From: Myxococcales bacterium
Lineage (GTDB): Bacteria; Myxococcota; Polyangia; Nannocystales; Nannocystaceae
Assembly (NCBI GenBank): GCA_016793465.1
Contig: JAEUJW010000048.1
Span: 1 to 64,000 of the forward strand
Reading direction: 5' to 3'
Length of the DNA: 64,000 nt
Under the pieces are notes generated by a model, which saw only the letters and a program-made list of their open reading frames with translations, ran no database searches and was not told the origin of the DNA. Numbering within the stretch: the stretch's first letter is position 1; each line of letters starts with the position of its first letter. This document shows positions 48,016 through 56,239 of this stretch, piece by piece. The position numbers and the translations under genes were made by a program.

Positions 48016-48195
48016 GGCGGTCGCGCCGGGATCGAGGTGGATGCGGTAGCCTTGGTCGCGCGCGTCGGGACCCGGTCGCGCTCGAACACCTCGCAGGCCA
48101 CGCTGCGCCAGCGCGTGTGCCAGCACGAGCCCACCGAGCCCGGCGCCGGCGATGATGACGGGCTCGTGCGCCGCGGGTGCAGCGTATCGCGTCAC
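48016..48195 (-). pseudogene. Frameshifted N-terminal remnant of an FAD-dependent monooxygenase
   Basis: From GTG 48195 the minus strand reads EPVIIAGAGLGGLVLAHALAQRG, the dinucleotide-binding start of FAD monooxygenases. A shift to another frame then gives VACEVFERDR, and a second shift returns to DQGYRIHLDP, the next expected block. After this the sequence stops matching. Two compensating frameshifts and loss of the remaining ~330 residues make it a pseudogene. It lies between the oxidoreductase and P450 genes. Confidence 0.6.
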
Positions 48196-48287
48196 GGCGA
48201 CGCCGGTCCATGGCGAGGGCTTTAGGCGCGAGCCAACCGGGGGGCGCGGAACAGACAACCGGGGTCGGTCGTGAGAGCATCGCGGCG

Positions 48288-49622
48288 ATGCTACCTCCGG
48301 GTCCGGAACGATCACCTCGCGTGTGGGACCTCGCAGGGCTGCGCCGCGACCCGCTGCGCTACTTCGCCGAGCTGCGCCGCCACGGCGAGGTCGCGCACGT
48401 GGCGGTGAGGGCGGCGGGCCTGCTGCTGGTGCGGATCACGCTCGTGCAGGACCCGGCGATAATCAAAAAGATCCTCGTCGACGACGACGAGTGGTTCGAG
48501 AAGCCGCGCGCGCTCAAGAAGTTGAAGCTGGTGCTCGGCGAAGGGCTGTTGACCAGCGAGGGCGACCACCACCGGCGCCAGCGGCGGTCGATGCAGCCGG
48601 CGTTCCACCGCGAGGCGATCCTCGGGTATGCGCCGACGATGGTCGCGTGCGCGGCGCAGGCGGAGGCGCGCTGGACCGACGGGGCGAGGCTCGACATGGC
48701 GACCGAGCTGATGCACGTGACGCTGGCGATCGCGGGTCGCACGTTGTTCAGCGTCGATGTCACGGCCGAGGCCGACGAGATCGGGGACGCCCTGGCGACG
48801 CTGATGGAGGGCTTCCCGGACCTCCTCTCGCCGTTCGCGCCGTTCTGGCGGCTAGTGCGACGCAGGCAGGCCCGGGCGATCGCGGCGGCGCTGACGCGTA
48901 TCGACGAGACGATCTTCCGCATCATCGCGGCGCGGCGGGCCACCGGGGAGCTCGGCGACGACCTCCTGGGCCGGCTGCTGGCGGCCCAGGACGAGGGCAA
49001 GGCCGGCATGACGGCGCAGCAGGTCCGCGACGAGGCGGTCACGCTGTTCCTCGCCGGTCACGAGACGACCGCGGTGGCGCTGGCGTGGACGTTCTACCTG
49101 CTGGCCCGGCACCCGCCTGCGCTCGCCGCGTTGCACGCCGAGCTCGACGCGACCCTCGGCGGGCGCCTGCCGACCGCGGACGACCTGCCGCGGCTGGTCT
49201 ACACGCGCCGCGCGCTGCAGGAGGCGATGCGCCTGTATCCGCCGGCGCACACGTTCGGCCGCGGGGTCCTGCGCGAGTACAGGGCCGGGCCGTACACGAT
49301 CCCCGCGGGGCGCAGCATGGTGTTCATCTGCCCGTTCTTGCTGCACCGCGACGAGCGATTCTTCCCGGCGCCGCTCGAGTTCCGGCCGGAGCGGTGGACG
49401 CCGGAGTTCGAGGCGGGGCTGCCGCGGTTCGCATACGTGCCGTTCGGCGGCGGGGCACGGGTGTGCATCGGGTCGGCGTTCGCGTGGATGGAGGGGACGC
49501 TGGCGCTTGCGACGTTGCTGCGGCGCTTCACGATCGAGCTGGCGCCGGGGGCGGTGGTCGAGCCGGTGCCGCGGGTGACGCTGCGGCCGAGCGCGCTGCC
49601 GATGATCGTGCGGCGGCGGTGA
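48288..49622 (+). CDS. Cytochrome P450
   Basis: 444 aa from ATG 48288. I-helix AGHETT, K-helix ExxR (LQEAMR), the PERF-like FRPERW, and the haem loop FGGGARVCIG with Cys393 as thiolate ligand. It hydroxylates or epoxidises an organic substrate using a separate ferredoxin/reductase, none of which is encoded beside it. No membrane anchor. The 37 residues of upstream open frame overlap the pseudogene region and were dropped. Related bacterial P450s with this layout act on fatty acids or terpenoids, but the substrate is unknown. Confidence 0.93.
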   Translation: MLPPGPERSPRVWDLAGLRRDPLRYFAELRRHGEVAHVAVRAAGLLLVRITLVQDPAIIKKILVDDDEWFEKPRALKKLKLVLGEGLLTSEGDHHRRQRRSMQPAFHREAILGYAPTMVACAAQAEARWTDGARLDMATELMHVTLAIAGRTLFSVDVTAEADEIGDALATLMEGFPDLLSPFAPFWRLVRRRQARAIAAALTRIDETIFRIIAARRATGELGDDLLGRLLAAQDEGKAGMTAQQVRDEAVTLFLAGHETTAVALAWTFYLLARHPPALAALHAELDATLGGRLPTADDLPRLVYTRRALQEAMRLYPPAHTFGRGVLREYRAGPYTIPAGRSMVFICPFLLHRDERFFPAPLEFRPERWTPEFEAGLPRFAYVPFGGGARVCIGSAFAWMEGTLALATLLRRFTIELAPGAVVEPVPRVTLRPSALPMIVRRR

Positions 49623-49782
49623 AGGTGTCCGAGGGCACAGCCCCGACCGACACGATGCCAGCCCCAGCGACAGCCGTCCGCCCGCCCTCGCCGACAGCGC
49701 CGCCGACCAGCGTGGTAACAGGGACCCGATCGGCGCGCCGCGGGTTGACGCGGCGCGCGAGGCTCTGTTAAGGACGAACGGC

Positions 49783-50889
49783 ATGGACCCGCTGCTCGCG
49801 CTCTGTGACGGCCTCACCGACGAACTGGCGCCGCAGGCGGCCGCGATCGAGGCGGCCCGGCGCGTACCGCCGGCGCTGATGCGGCGGCTCGCCGCGCTCG
49901 GGCTGTTTCGCCGCGCGCTGCCGCGGACCTGCGGCGGCGACGGCGACGGACCGCGCGGCGTGCTCGAGGCCCTGCGCCTGCTGGCGCGGGCCGACAGCTC
50001 GGTCGGCTGGTGCGCCATGATCAGCACGACCGCGGCCGCGTTCGCGGCCTACATGGACCCGGAGACGGCGCGTCGGCTGTTCGTCGCCGACCCGGAGGCG
50101 CTCGCGGCCGGGGTGTTCGCGCCGCGCGGGCGCGCCGTCGCGGTCGACGGCGGGTACAGCCTGACCGGCCGCTGGGAGTTCGCCTCGCACTGCGAGAACG
50201 TCGACTGGATCGGGCTCGGCGGGCTGGTCGCGGCCGACGGCGGCCCGGCGTTCCGCCTGTTCTTCGTGCCGACGGCCGCGATCGAGGTGGCCCCCCGCTG
50301 GGACGTGCTCGGCCTGCGCGGCACGGGCAGCCACGACGTCGGGGTCGACGAGGTCCACGTCCCCGAGGCGCTGGCCGTCCCGCTCACCGACGTCGCGGCG
50401 CCGACGCTGCCGTTCTTCGGTTGGCTGGCGCTGTGCGTCGCCGCGGTCGCGCTCGGCGTCGCCGAGGCCGCGCTGACCGCCTTCACGACCGGCGCCCGGC
50501 GGGCGCCCGCGTCCGGCAAGCCGCTGACGGCGCGGCCCTCGACCCAGCAGGCGCTCGCCGCGGCGATCGGGCGCCACGCGGCCGCGCGCGTGTACCTGCT
50601 CGACGAGGCCGAGCGCGCGTGGGCCGCGGCGCAGCGCGGCGAGCCGCTCGACCTGACGACGCGGGCCCGCCTGCGGCTCGCCGCCTGCGACGCGGTCGGC
50701 CACGCGGTCGCGGTCGTCGACGCCGCCTACCACGAGCTCGGCGGCGCCTCGATCCGCGACGGCGACGCCGTCCAGCGGCGCTTCCGCGACATCCACACCA
50801 TGACCCAGCACCTCATGGTCGGACCCGCCGCGCGCGACATGGCCGCCCGCGTGCTCGCCGGGGTCCCGGTCGACACCTCGACCCTGTGA
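49783..50889 (+). CDS. Acyl-CoA dehydrogenase-like flavoprotein (flavin-dependent monooxygenase type)
   Basis: 368 aa. N-terminal helices, then a beta domain (SLTGRWEFASHCENVDWIGLG, FFVPTAAIEV, GLRGTGSHDVGVDEVHVP) and a helical C-terminus (RFRDIHTMTQHLMVG). The T.S motif (GTGSHD) and overall order match the acyl-CoA dehydrogenase fold, but the catalytic Glu region is not clear, so it may be a group-D flavin monooxygenase that needs a flavin reductase. TTGACG (49745-49750) and GTTAAG (49767-49772) upstream with a 16-bp gap are a weak promoter candidate. It is 160 bp after the P450 gene on the same strand. Confidence 0.82.
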   Translation: MDPLLALCDGLTDELAPQAAAIEAARRVPPALMRRLAALGLFRRALPRTCGGDGDGPRGVLEALRLLARADSSVGWCAMISTTAAAFAAYMDPETARRLFVADPEALAAGVFAPRGRAVAVDGGYSLTGRWEFASHCENVDWIGLGGLVAADGGPAFRLFFVPTAAIEVAPRWDVLGLRGTGSHDVGVDEVHVPEALAVPLTDVAAPTLPFFGWLALCVAAVALGVAEAALTAFTTGARRAPASGKPLTARPSTQQALAAAIGRHAAARVYLLDEAERAWAAAQRGEPLDLTTRARLRLAACDAVGHAVAVVDAAYHELGGASIRDGDAVQRRFRDIHTMTQHLMVGPAARDMAARVLAGVPVDTSTL

Positions 50890-51045
50890 CCCGCCCGCCC
50901 CGGTCGACAGCTCGACCTGCGATCCGCGGGCGAGGGCGCCGAGGACGGTCGCGGCGGTCGGCGGGGCCATGCGGAGGCGACGTCCTTCAGACCACGAGCC
51001 CAAGGGGGCGGGTGGTAGCCCTCGGCTGACGAGGGCTGTGGTCGG

Positions 51046-53754
51046 TCAGCCGGGGATGAAGCACTCGCCGCCGCTGGCGTTGTTGTCCTCGACGCACTCG
51101 TCGACGACGTTGTCGGGGTCGATGATGGCGCGGATGGTGAAGGGCAGGGGCGGGGAGGGGTCGGGCAGGGCGACGTCGAGGTCGAGGACCTCGAACTGAC
51201 CGGGCAGCAGGGCGCCGTTGGTGGCGGTGTCGAGCAGCGGGGTGATCATGCCGTCCTTGTCGAGCTCGATGTGCACGGGCGTGCCGGCGGGGATCTCGAC
51301 GGCGCCGTTGTTCTTGACGACGATCGAGACGTCGAGCTGCTGCATGTCGAACCCGGCCGGGTCGCACAGCAGGCCGACGACGGTGGCGTCGGGGGCGTTG
51401 AACAGACCGCCGGGCTGGACGTTCTGGCGGAAGTTATTGAAGCGGGCGTTCTGCCAGTTGGGCGCCTCGGGGCTCGAGATGTCGCCGTCCTTGCCGATGT
51501 TCGTGATGTGGTAGGCGTGCTCGTTCCACACCCGGCGGGTGCGGACCCAGTCGTTCTCGGCGCCGCTCCACACCTCGAGGCCGGGCATGCCGCCGTTGTA
51601 GCTGTTCTCGCCGATGACGATGTCGGCGTGGCCGTCGCGGTTGACGTCGGCGATGACGGGCATCTCGATGCGGGTGTGGCTGCGGTAGGTGTTGTCGCTG
51701 AAGAGCACGGCGCCGGTGGTGCCGTCGAAGATGCGGAAGTGGATCTCGTCGGCGTAGATGACCTCGGCCTTCTCGTCGCCCTCGAAGTCGAACACGCTCG
51801 AGGCGGTGACGCGGCTGCTGCAGTCCTCGTTGGTCGTCTTCCACAGGATGCCCTTGTCGGAGCAGCCCATCGGCAGGGGATCGATGTTGCAGTCGAGGTC
51901 GGCGACCACGTAGTAGTCGGCCGAGGCGGTGCCGATCTCCGGGCGGCCGTCGCCGTCGAAGTCGGCGACGGTGGGCGGGCCCGACTCGTTGTTGGGGCAG
52001 TCGATCTTCGGCAGCTTGATGCGGTGCAGCTCGCTGCCGTCGGTGTCGAGCACGAACACCTCGCCGCGGCGGATGATGACGACCTCGGCCTGGGGGTCGT
52101 CGTCGAAGTCGGCGACGGCGTTGAAGCCGTCGCACGGCACGCCGCCGCCGCACGGGGAGTTGTCGCCGACGTAGGCGTAGGTCCACATCACGCTGCCGTC
52201 GGCGCGGTAGGCGGTGTTGCCGGCGAGGACCTCCTGGGTGCCGTCGAGGTCGATGTCGGCGACGGTCGAGGCGGGGCCGAGGAAGCCGTTGTTGCCGATC
52301 CCGCCGGCGCCCATGCCGGTGACCACGCCGTCCCACAGGAGGGTGCCGTCGAGGCCGTCGAGGGCGACGTTGCCGATGACGACCTCGGGGGCGCCGTCAC
52401 CCTCGAGGTCGGCGAGCGAGATGGTCGGGCCGCCGCGGGTGTGGACGTTCCACGTGGGGTACGTGGTGTTGTGCCACATGAGCTCCCACTGGGTGGCGTC
52501 GGCGCTGACGCGGCGGAACGCGGCGGTGCCCTGGGGCTGGCCGTTGACCTTGGTGACGGCGACGAGCTCGGGCACGCCGTCGAGGTCGAGGTCGCCGCCG
52601 GCGATGCCGACGTCGTTGGTCAGCACCGGCATGTTGATCGAGGCCAGCGTCGTCATGGTGTTGTCGTCGTTGCACTGGCCCGAGACGATGCGCAGGGTGC
52701 CGTCGACGTTGCAGCAGCCGTTGCCGTTGAAGTTGTAGGTCATGAAGGCGATGTCGGGCGTGTCGAGGTCGTCGGTCGCGCCGTCGCCGTTGTCGTCGCT
52801 GAGGTTGAGCACGATCGGGGTGGCGACGACGTCGGGCCGGCTCGGGTCGACCATGAGGCCGGCGGGGGTCCAGCGGCAGTCCTGCTGCGGCATGAAGGGG
52901 CCGAACTCGGGCACGAACTCGCACTGCGGGAGCACGTCGTCGGGCACGCACTTGCCGAGGTAGCCGGGGCAGACCTGGTCGGCGGGGCACTCCTCGTCGA
53001 ACTCGCACTCGGCGCCGGGCACGACGCAGGTGTTGGCGACGCAGGTGGTGCCGCCCTCGCAGCACTGCTCGAGCGCCTCGCCGCAGATCTCGCCGTTGGG
53101 GCACTTGTCGACGCAGGCGACGCCGTCGCAGACCTGCTCGACGTCGCAGCACACGTCGCTGCAGAAGCTGTTGGGCGGAGACTCGTCGACGGCGTCGTTG
53201 CAGTCGTCGTCGATGCCGTTGCACACCTCGGTGCCGTCGGGGTTGGCGCCGGGCTCCTGGTCGTTGCAGTCGGTGTTGTCGCCGGCGACGTGGCCGTCGA
53301 CGGGCACGCAGCTGAGCTCGGGCGCGGCGTCCGCGTCGCCGAAGCCGTCGCCGTCGGCGTCGGGGTACCAGGGCTGGGCGTCGGGGTCGCTGCCGGCGCA
53401 CACGAGCGCGTCCTCGCCGTCGCAGGTCCACACGGTCTCGTCGCAGCCGCCGCAGGCGGCGCCGGGCTCCGCGTCCAGCGGGGTGCAGCCGCCGCAGGCG
53501 TTGGGCTCGGGGCAGGTGGTGTTGCTGGCCGACTGCGAGCCGGTCGGGACGTCGCTGGTGGTGTCGCCGGTGGCGTCACCAGTGTCGGGGCCGGCGCTGG
53601 TCGGGGTCAGGCTGACGCTGCCGCCGGTGTCGGAGGACGAGCCGCCGGTCTGTGCGCCGTCGTCGTCGCCGCACGCGACCGCGAGCACGAGCGCCGCGCT
53701 CCACCCGTACACGCGCCCGATCTGCCAACCACGAGGATCCATCCGCGTCGCCAT
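51046..53754 (-). CDS. FG-GAP/VCBS beta-propeller lipoprotein with Cys-rich and CARDB-like parts
   Basis: 902 aa. The signal peptide ends in VLAVAC (Cys28) and a Thr/Ser/Gly/Asp linker follows. Residues about 80-290 are Cys-rich with DCNDQEPGANPDGTEVCNGIDDDCN, the MopE-like repeat of exported deltaproteobacterial proteins. Residues about 300-790 carry FG-GAP-type calcium-loop repeats (DLDLDGVPELV, DLEGDGAPEVV, DFDGDGRPEIG), forming an integrin-like propeller. The C-terminal ~90 residues look CARDB-like (ending IDPDNVVDECVEDNN). It should be a calcium-dependent surface adhesin. Confidence 0.9.
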   Translation of the reverse strand: MATRMDPRGWQIGRVYGWSAALVLAVACGDDDGAQTGGSSSDTGGSVSLTPTSAGPDTGDATGDTTSDVPTGSQSASNTTCPEPNACGGCTPLDAEPGAACGGCDETVWTCDGEDALVCAGSDPDAQPWYPDADGDGFGDADAAPELSCVPVDGHVAGDNTDCNDQEPGANPDGTEVCNGIDDDCNDAVDESPPNSFCSDVCCDVEQVCDGVACVDKCPNGEICGEALEQCCEGGTTCVANTCVVPGAECEFDEECPADQVCPGYLGKCVPDDVLPQCEFVPEFGPFMPQQDCRWTPAGLMVDPSRPDVVATPIVLNLSDDNGDGATDDLDTPDIAFMTYNFNGNGCCNVDGTLRIVSGQCNDDNTMTTLASINMPVLTNDVGIAGGDLDLDGVPELVAVTKVNGQPQGTAAFRRVSADATQWELMWHNTTYPTWNVHTRGGPTISLADLEGDGAPEVVIGNVALDGLDGTLLWDGVVTGMGAGGIGNNGFLGPASTVADIDLDGTQEVLAGNTAYRADGSVMWTYAYVGDNSPCGGGVPCDGFNAVADFDDDPQAEVVIIRRGEVFVLDTDGSELHRIKLPKIDCPNNESGPPTVADFDGDGRPEIGTASADYYVVADLDCNIDPLPMGCSDKGILWKTTNEDCSSRVTASSVFDFEGDEKAEVIYADEIHFRIFDGTTGAVLFSDNTYRSHTRIEMPVIADVNRDGHADIVIGENSYNGGMPGLEVWSGAENDWVRTRRVWNEHAYHITNIGKDGDISSPEAPNWQNARFNNFRQNVQPGGLFNAPDATVVGLLCDPAGFDMQQLDVSIVVKNNGAVEIPAGTPVHIELDKDGMITPLLDTATNGALLPGQFEVLDLDVALPDPSPPLPFTIRAIIDPDNVVDECVEDNNASGGECFIPG

Positions 53755-53824
53755 CGTCCACCTCCCGAGCCGGCGACGAGCATGACGGAAGCGGCGCGGG
53801 CCGCCAAGACGGGTCGGCGGCGGA

Positions 53825-54868
53825 TCAGCCCGCGTTCGCGTGGTCCTCGAGCAGACGGCGGGCGAGCCCGCGACCGGCCCGAAACGCGCCCTGGACCCCG
53901 GCCTCGCGGGTGAAGGCGTCGCTGGCCAGGCCGAGCCGCGAGCCGCCCGGGAGGCCGAACACGAGGGGCGCGGACATCTCGGTCGAGAGCTCGACCTTGG
54001 CGTAGCGCCAGCGGTGGACGTCGGACCACGCGGTCTCGCGGGCCCACGCGCCGCACAGGCGGGCGAGCTCGTCGACGAGGGCGGCGCGCCACACGTCGGG
54101 GCCCCGCTCGAGGTGGGCGCGCGACCACTCGGCGCGGGCCTGGGCGACGAGCACGCGGTACGTCGGGTCCGCGCGCTTGGCCGAGTCGTGGGCGACGAGC
54201 TGCAGGATCTCCGAGCCCTCGGGGTAGAGGATGTCGAACCCCGGGTCGCCGGCGGCCGGGTCGTAGCCGGCGACGAGGGTCACGCTCGGGAAGCTGCGCA
54301 CCGACTCGAGCAGGGCGTGCACGGCGCGCAGGGTCCGCCCCTCCTCGCTCGGCAGCACGGCCTGGGACTGCGGCGCCGGCATGGTGAGCACGACGTCGCG
54401 GGCGCGCTGGGGGGCGCCGTCCTCGACGTCGAGCACGACCCCGCGGCCGTCGGTGCGGATCCGGGTGACGCGCGCGCCGAGGCGGAGCGGGACGTCGCGC
54501 GCGATCTGCCGCGGCCAGGCGTTGACGCCCTCGGCGTACGCGAGGCGCTGCTGGCCGGGGCGGAAGGCCGCGGGGTGGCACGGCGGGCCGCTGCCGGCGA
54601 CGCGGTGCGGCCAGCCGCGGAGGACGGTCGCGGGCACGTCGGCGAGCGCGGCGAGGAGGTCGTCGTCGTCGCTGTGGTAGTAGGCGAGGCCGAAGTCGAC
54701 GGGCTGGCCCATCATGCGGCGGGTCGCGCAGCGCCCGCCGACGCCGCGGCTCTTCTCGAGCACGAGGACGCGCAGGCCGGCCGCCAACAGCTCGCGCGCA
54801 CACACCAGGCCAGCGATGCCGGCGCCGACGATCGCGACGTCGACGGTGTCGTCGGAGACAGGAGGCAT
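53825..54868 (-). CDS. FAD-dependent amine-oxidase-like (renalase-type) oxidoreductase
   Basis: 347 aa from ATG 54868, with GGAGG-like context. FAD motif VAIVGAGIAGLVCARELLAAG near the N-terminus, LEKSRGVGGRCATRR, and C-terminal GLASDAF...GVQGAFRAGRGLARRLLE, the pattern of renalase/NAD(P)-binding amine oxidases. It is cytoplasmic. Substrates of bacterial members are alpha-NAD(P)H isomers or unknown. It lies 70 bp downstream of the gene cluster of exported proteins and is not obviously linked to them. The longer upstream frame is noise. Confidence 0.9.
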   Translation of the reverse strand: MPPVSDDTVDVAIVGAGIAGLVCARELLAAGLRVLVLEKSRGVGGRCATRRMMGQPVDFGLAYYHSDDDDLLAALADVPATVLRGWPHRVAGSGPPCHPAAFRPGQQRLAYAEGVNAWPRQIARDVPLRLGARVTRIRTDGRGVVLDVEDGAPQRARDVVLTMPAPQSQAVLPSEEGRTLRAVHALLESVRSFPSVTLVAGYDPAAGDPGFDILYPEGSEILQLVAHDSAKRADPTYRVLVAQARAEWSRAHLERGPDVWRAALVDELARLCGAWARETAWSDVHRWRYAKVELSTEMSAPLVFGLPGGSRLGLASDAFTREAGVQGAFRAGRGLARRLLEDHANAG

Positions 54869-55050
54869 GGCCAAGCATGGTCGACGCGCGCGCGGATGGG
54901 GGGACCCGCGACGCCTGGTCGCGGCGGCGCGGGCCCTCGCGGGCGGTCGTCGCCGGGGCTTCGTGGTACGCGGGCCGCGCAGGCGGCCGGAGGTCTCGCA
55001 GCCCGCGCGCGGGCATGCCGGGCCCAGGGAAAACCCGTGCGCGGCGGCGG

Positions 55051-56091
55051 TCACCCGACCGGGATGTTGACGCAAGCGTCGGCGAGCACGCCGGCGAGCG
55101 AGAGGCCGACGACCTCCGCGTAGTCGGTCTTGGCCTCGATGTCGCCCCAGATCGGCTCGTCGCCGAAGCCCTTCATGAACTGCCACAGGCGCTGGTTCTC
55201 GGCGGGCACGCAGGCCTTCAGCAGGCCCGCGGTGAGCACGCACTCGGGGCAGTCGCCCTTGGCCGCGAGCAGCTTGTCGCGGTAGGTCGCGACCGGCTCG
55301 AGCGAGCCGTCGGGGTCGTTGGTGAGGAAGACGATCAGCAGGATCGAATCGTCGCCGCGCAGGAACCCGGCGTTGGCCATGGCGTTGACCGGGTCGGCGA
55401 GGTACCCCACGGCGGCGACCGGCATCTCGAGCGAGGAGCCCTGCTCGCCGGCGGCCACGGCGGCGCCGGTGAACCACGCCTTCAGGCCCCCGGGATCGTC
55501 GGCGGTGTTCATGGCGTAGTAGGCCATGCCGTCGTGCACGAACAGCCGGCCCTGCCCGCCGTTGCTGCCGTTGCTGCCGCCGGTCGGCGGCTCGTAGAAG
55601 CTCATCAGCAGGTCGACCTCGGCGGGCGTGCTGCCGATCTGACACATGGTGTTGCCGACCGGGCAATTGTCGGGGCAGCACGGGTCGGAGCCCGCGACCT
55701 GACAGGTGAAGTCGGTGGTGGTGATGCCGACGTGCAGGTCGACGTTCTCGGGCAGGTTGTCGATGATGGCGTCGACGAACTGCGGGAACGCGTCGGCGAG
55801 CGCGACCTGGTACTCGCCCATCGACTTCGAGTTGTCGATCACGAACAGCACGTCGACGAACCCGCAGCCGCCCGCGGCGGGCAGGTCGACCTGGTCGGGC
55901 AGGTCGAGCTTGTCGGCGGGGCCCGTGCTGCTGGTGTCGCCGCCGCTCGTGCTGCTCGTCGGCAGCAGGATGCCGCCGGTGGTCGGGTCGGTGGTCTCCG
56001 CCGGCTGGCCGGAGGTGGTGGTGTCGCTGTCGCTCGCAGCGGTGCACGCGCTCGCGGACGCGAGGGCGATCAATAAGGGTAGGCGAGGCAC
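55051..56091 (-). CDS. VWA-like secreted lipoprotein
   Basis: About 346 aa from GTG 56091; TTG 56127 and GTG 56109 are alternatives and none has a good ribosome site, so the start is uncertain. The signal peptide ends in ASAC, then a Thr/Ser/Gly linker. A VWA-like domain follows: VDVLFVIDNSKSM (MIDAS DxSxS), VGITTTDF, DSILLIVFLTNDPD. Multiple Cys (PCCPDNCP) suggest disulfides. Its architecture matches the protein at 18605-19756, and the two may be paralogues. A metal-dependent surface interaction is expected. Confidence 0.85.
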   Translation of the reverse strand: MPRLPLLIALASASACTAASDSDTTTSGQPAETTDPTTGGILLPTSSTSGGDTSSTGPADKLDLPDQVDLPAAGGCGFVDVLFVIDNSKSMGEYQVALADAFPQFVDAIIDNLPENVDLHVGITTTDFTCQVAGSDPCCPDNCPVGNTMCQIGSTPAEVDLLMSFYEPPTGGSNGSNGGQGRLFVHDGMAYYAMNTADDPGGLKAWFTGAAVAAGEQGSSLEMPVAAVGYLADPVNAMANAGFLRGDDSILLIVFLTNDPDGSLEPVATYRDKLLAAKGDCPECVLTAGLLKACVPAENQRLWQFMKGFGDEPIWGDIEAKTDYAEVVGLSLAGVLADACVNIPVG

Positions 56092-56239
56092 CCGGGCAGT
56101 ATGCGGCACGAGTCGGTGCTGGCGCAACGAACGTCTCCCGATCCGTCGGGGCGGGGAGGCGGGCCGGCGCGGAGCGAACGACGAGAGACCGAGCTGTCCT
56201 TCGGGGCAGGAGCCCGGACCGGAAGCACGTGGGGCCGGC

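Noticed and set aside
46941..50889. A secondary-metabolite gene cluster
   Set aside because: The oxidoreductase, P450 and flavoprotein lie together, but there is no synthase, NRPS, PKS or terpene core gene.
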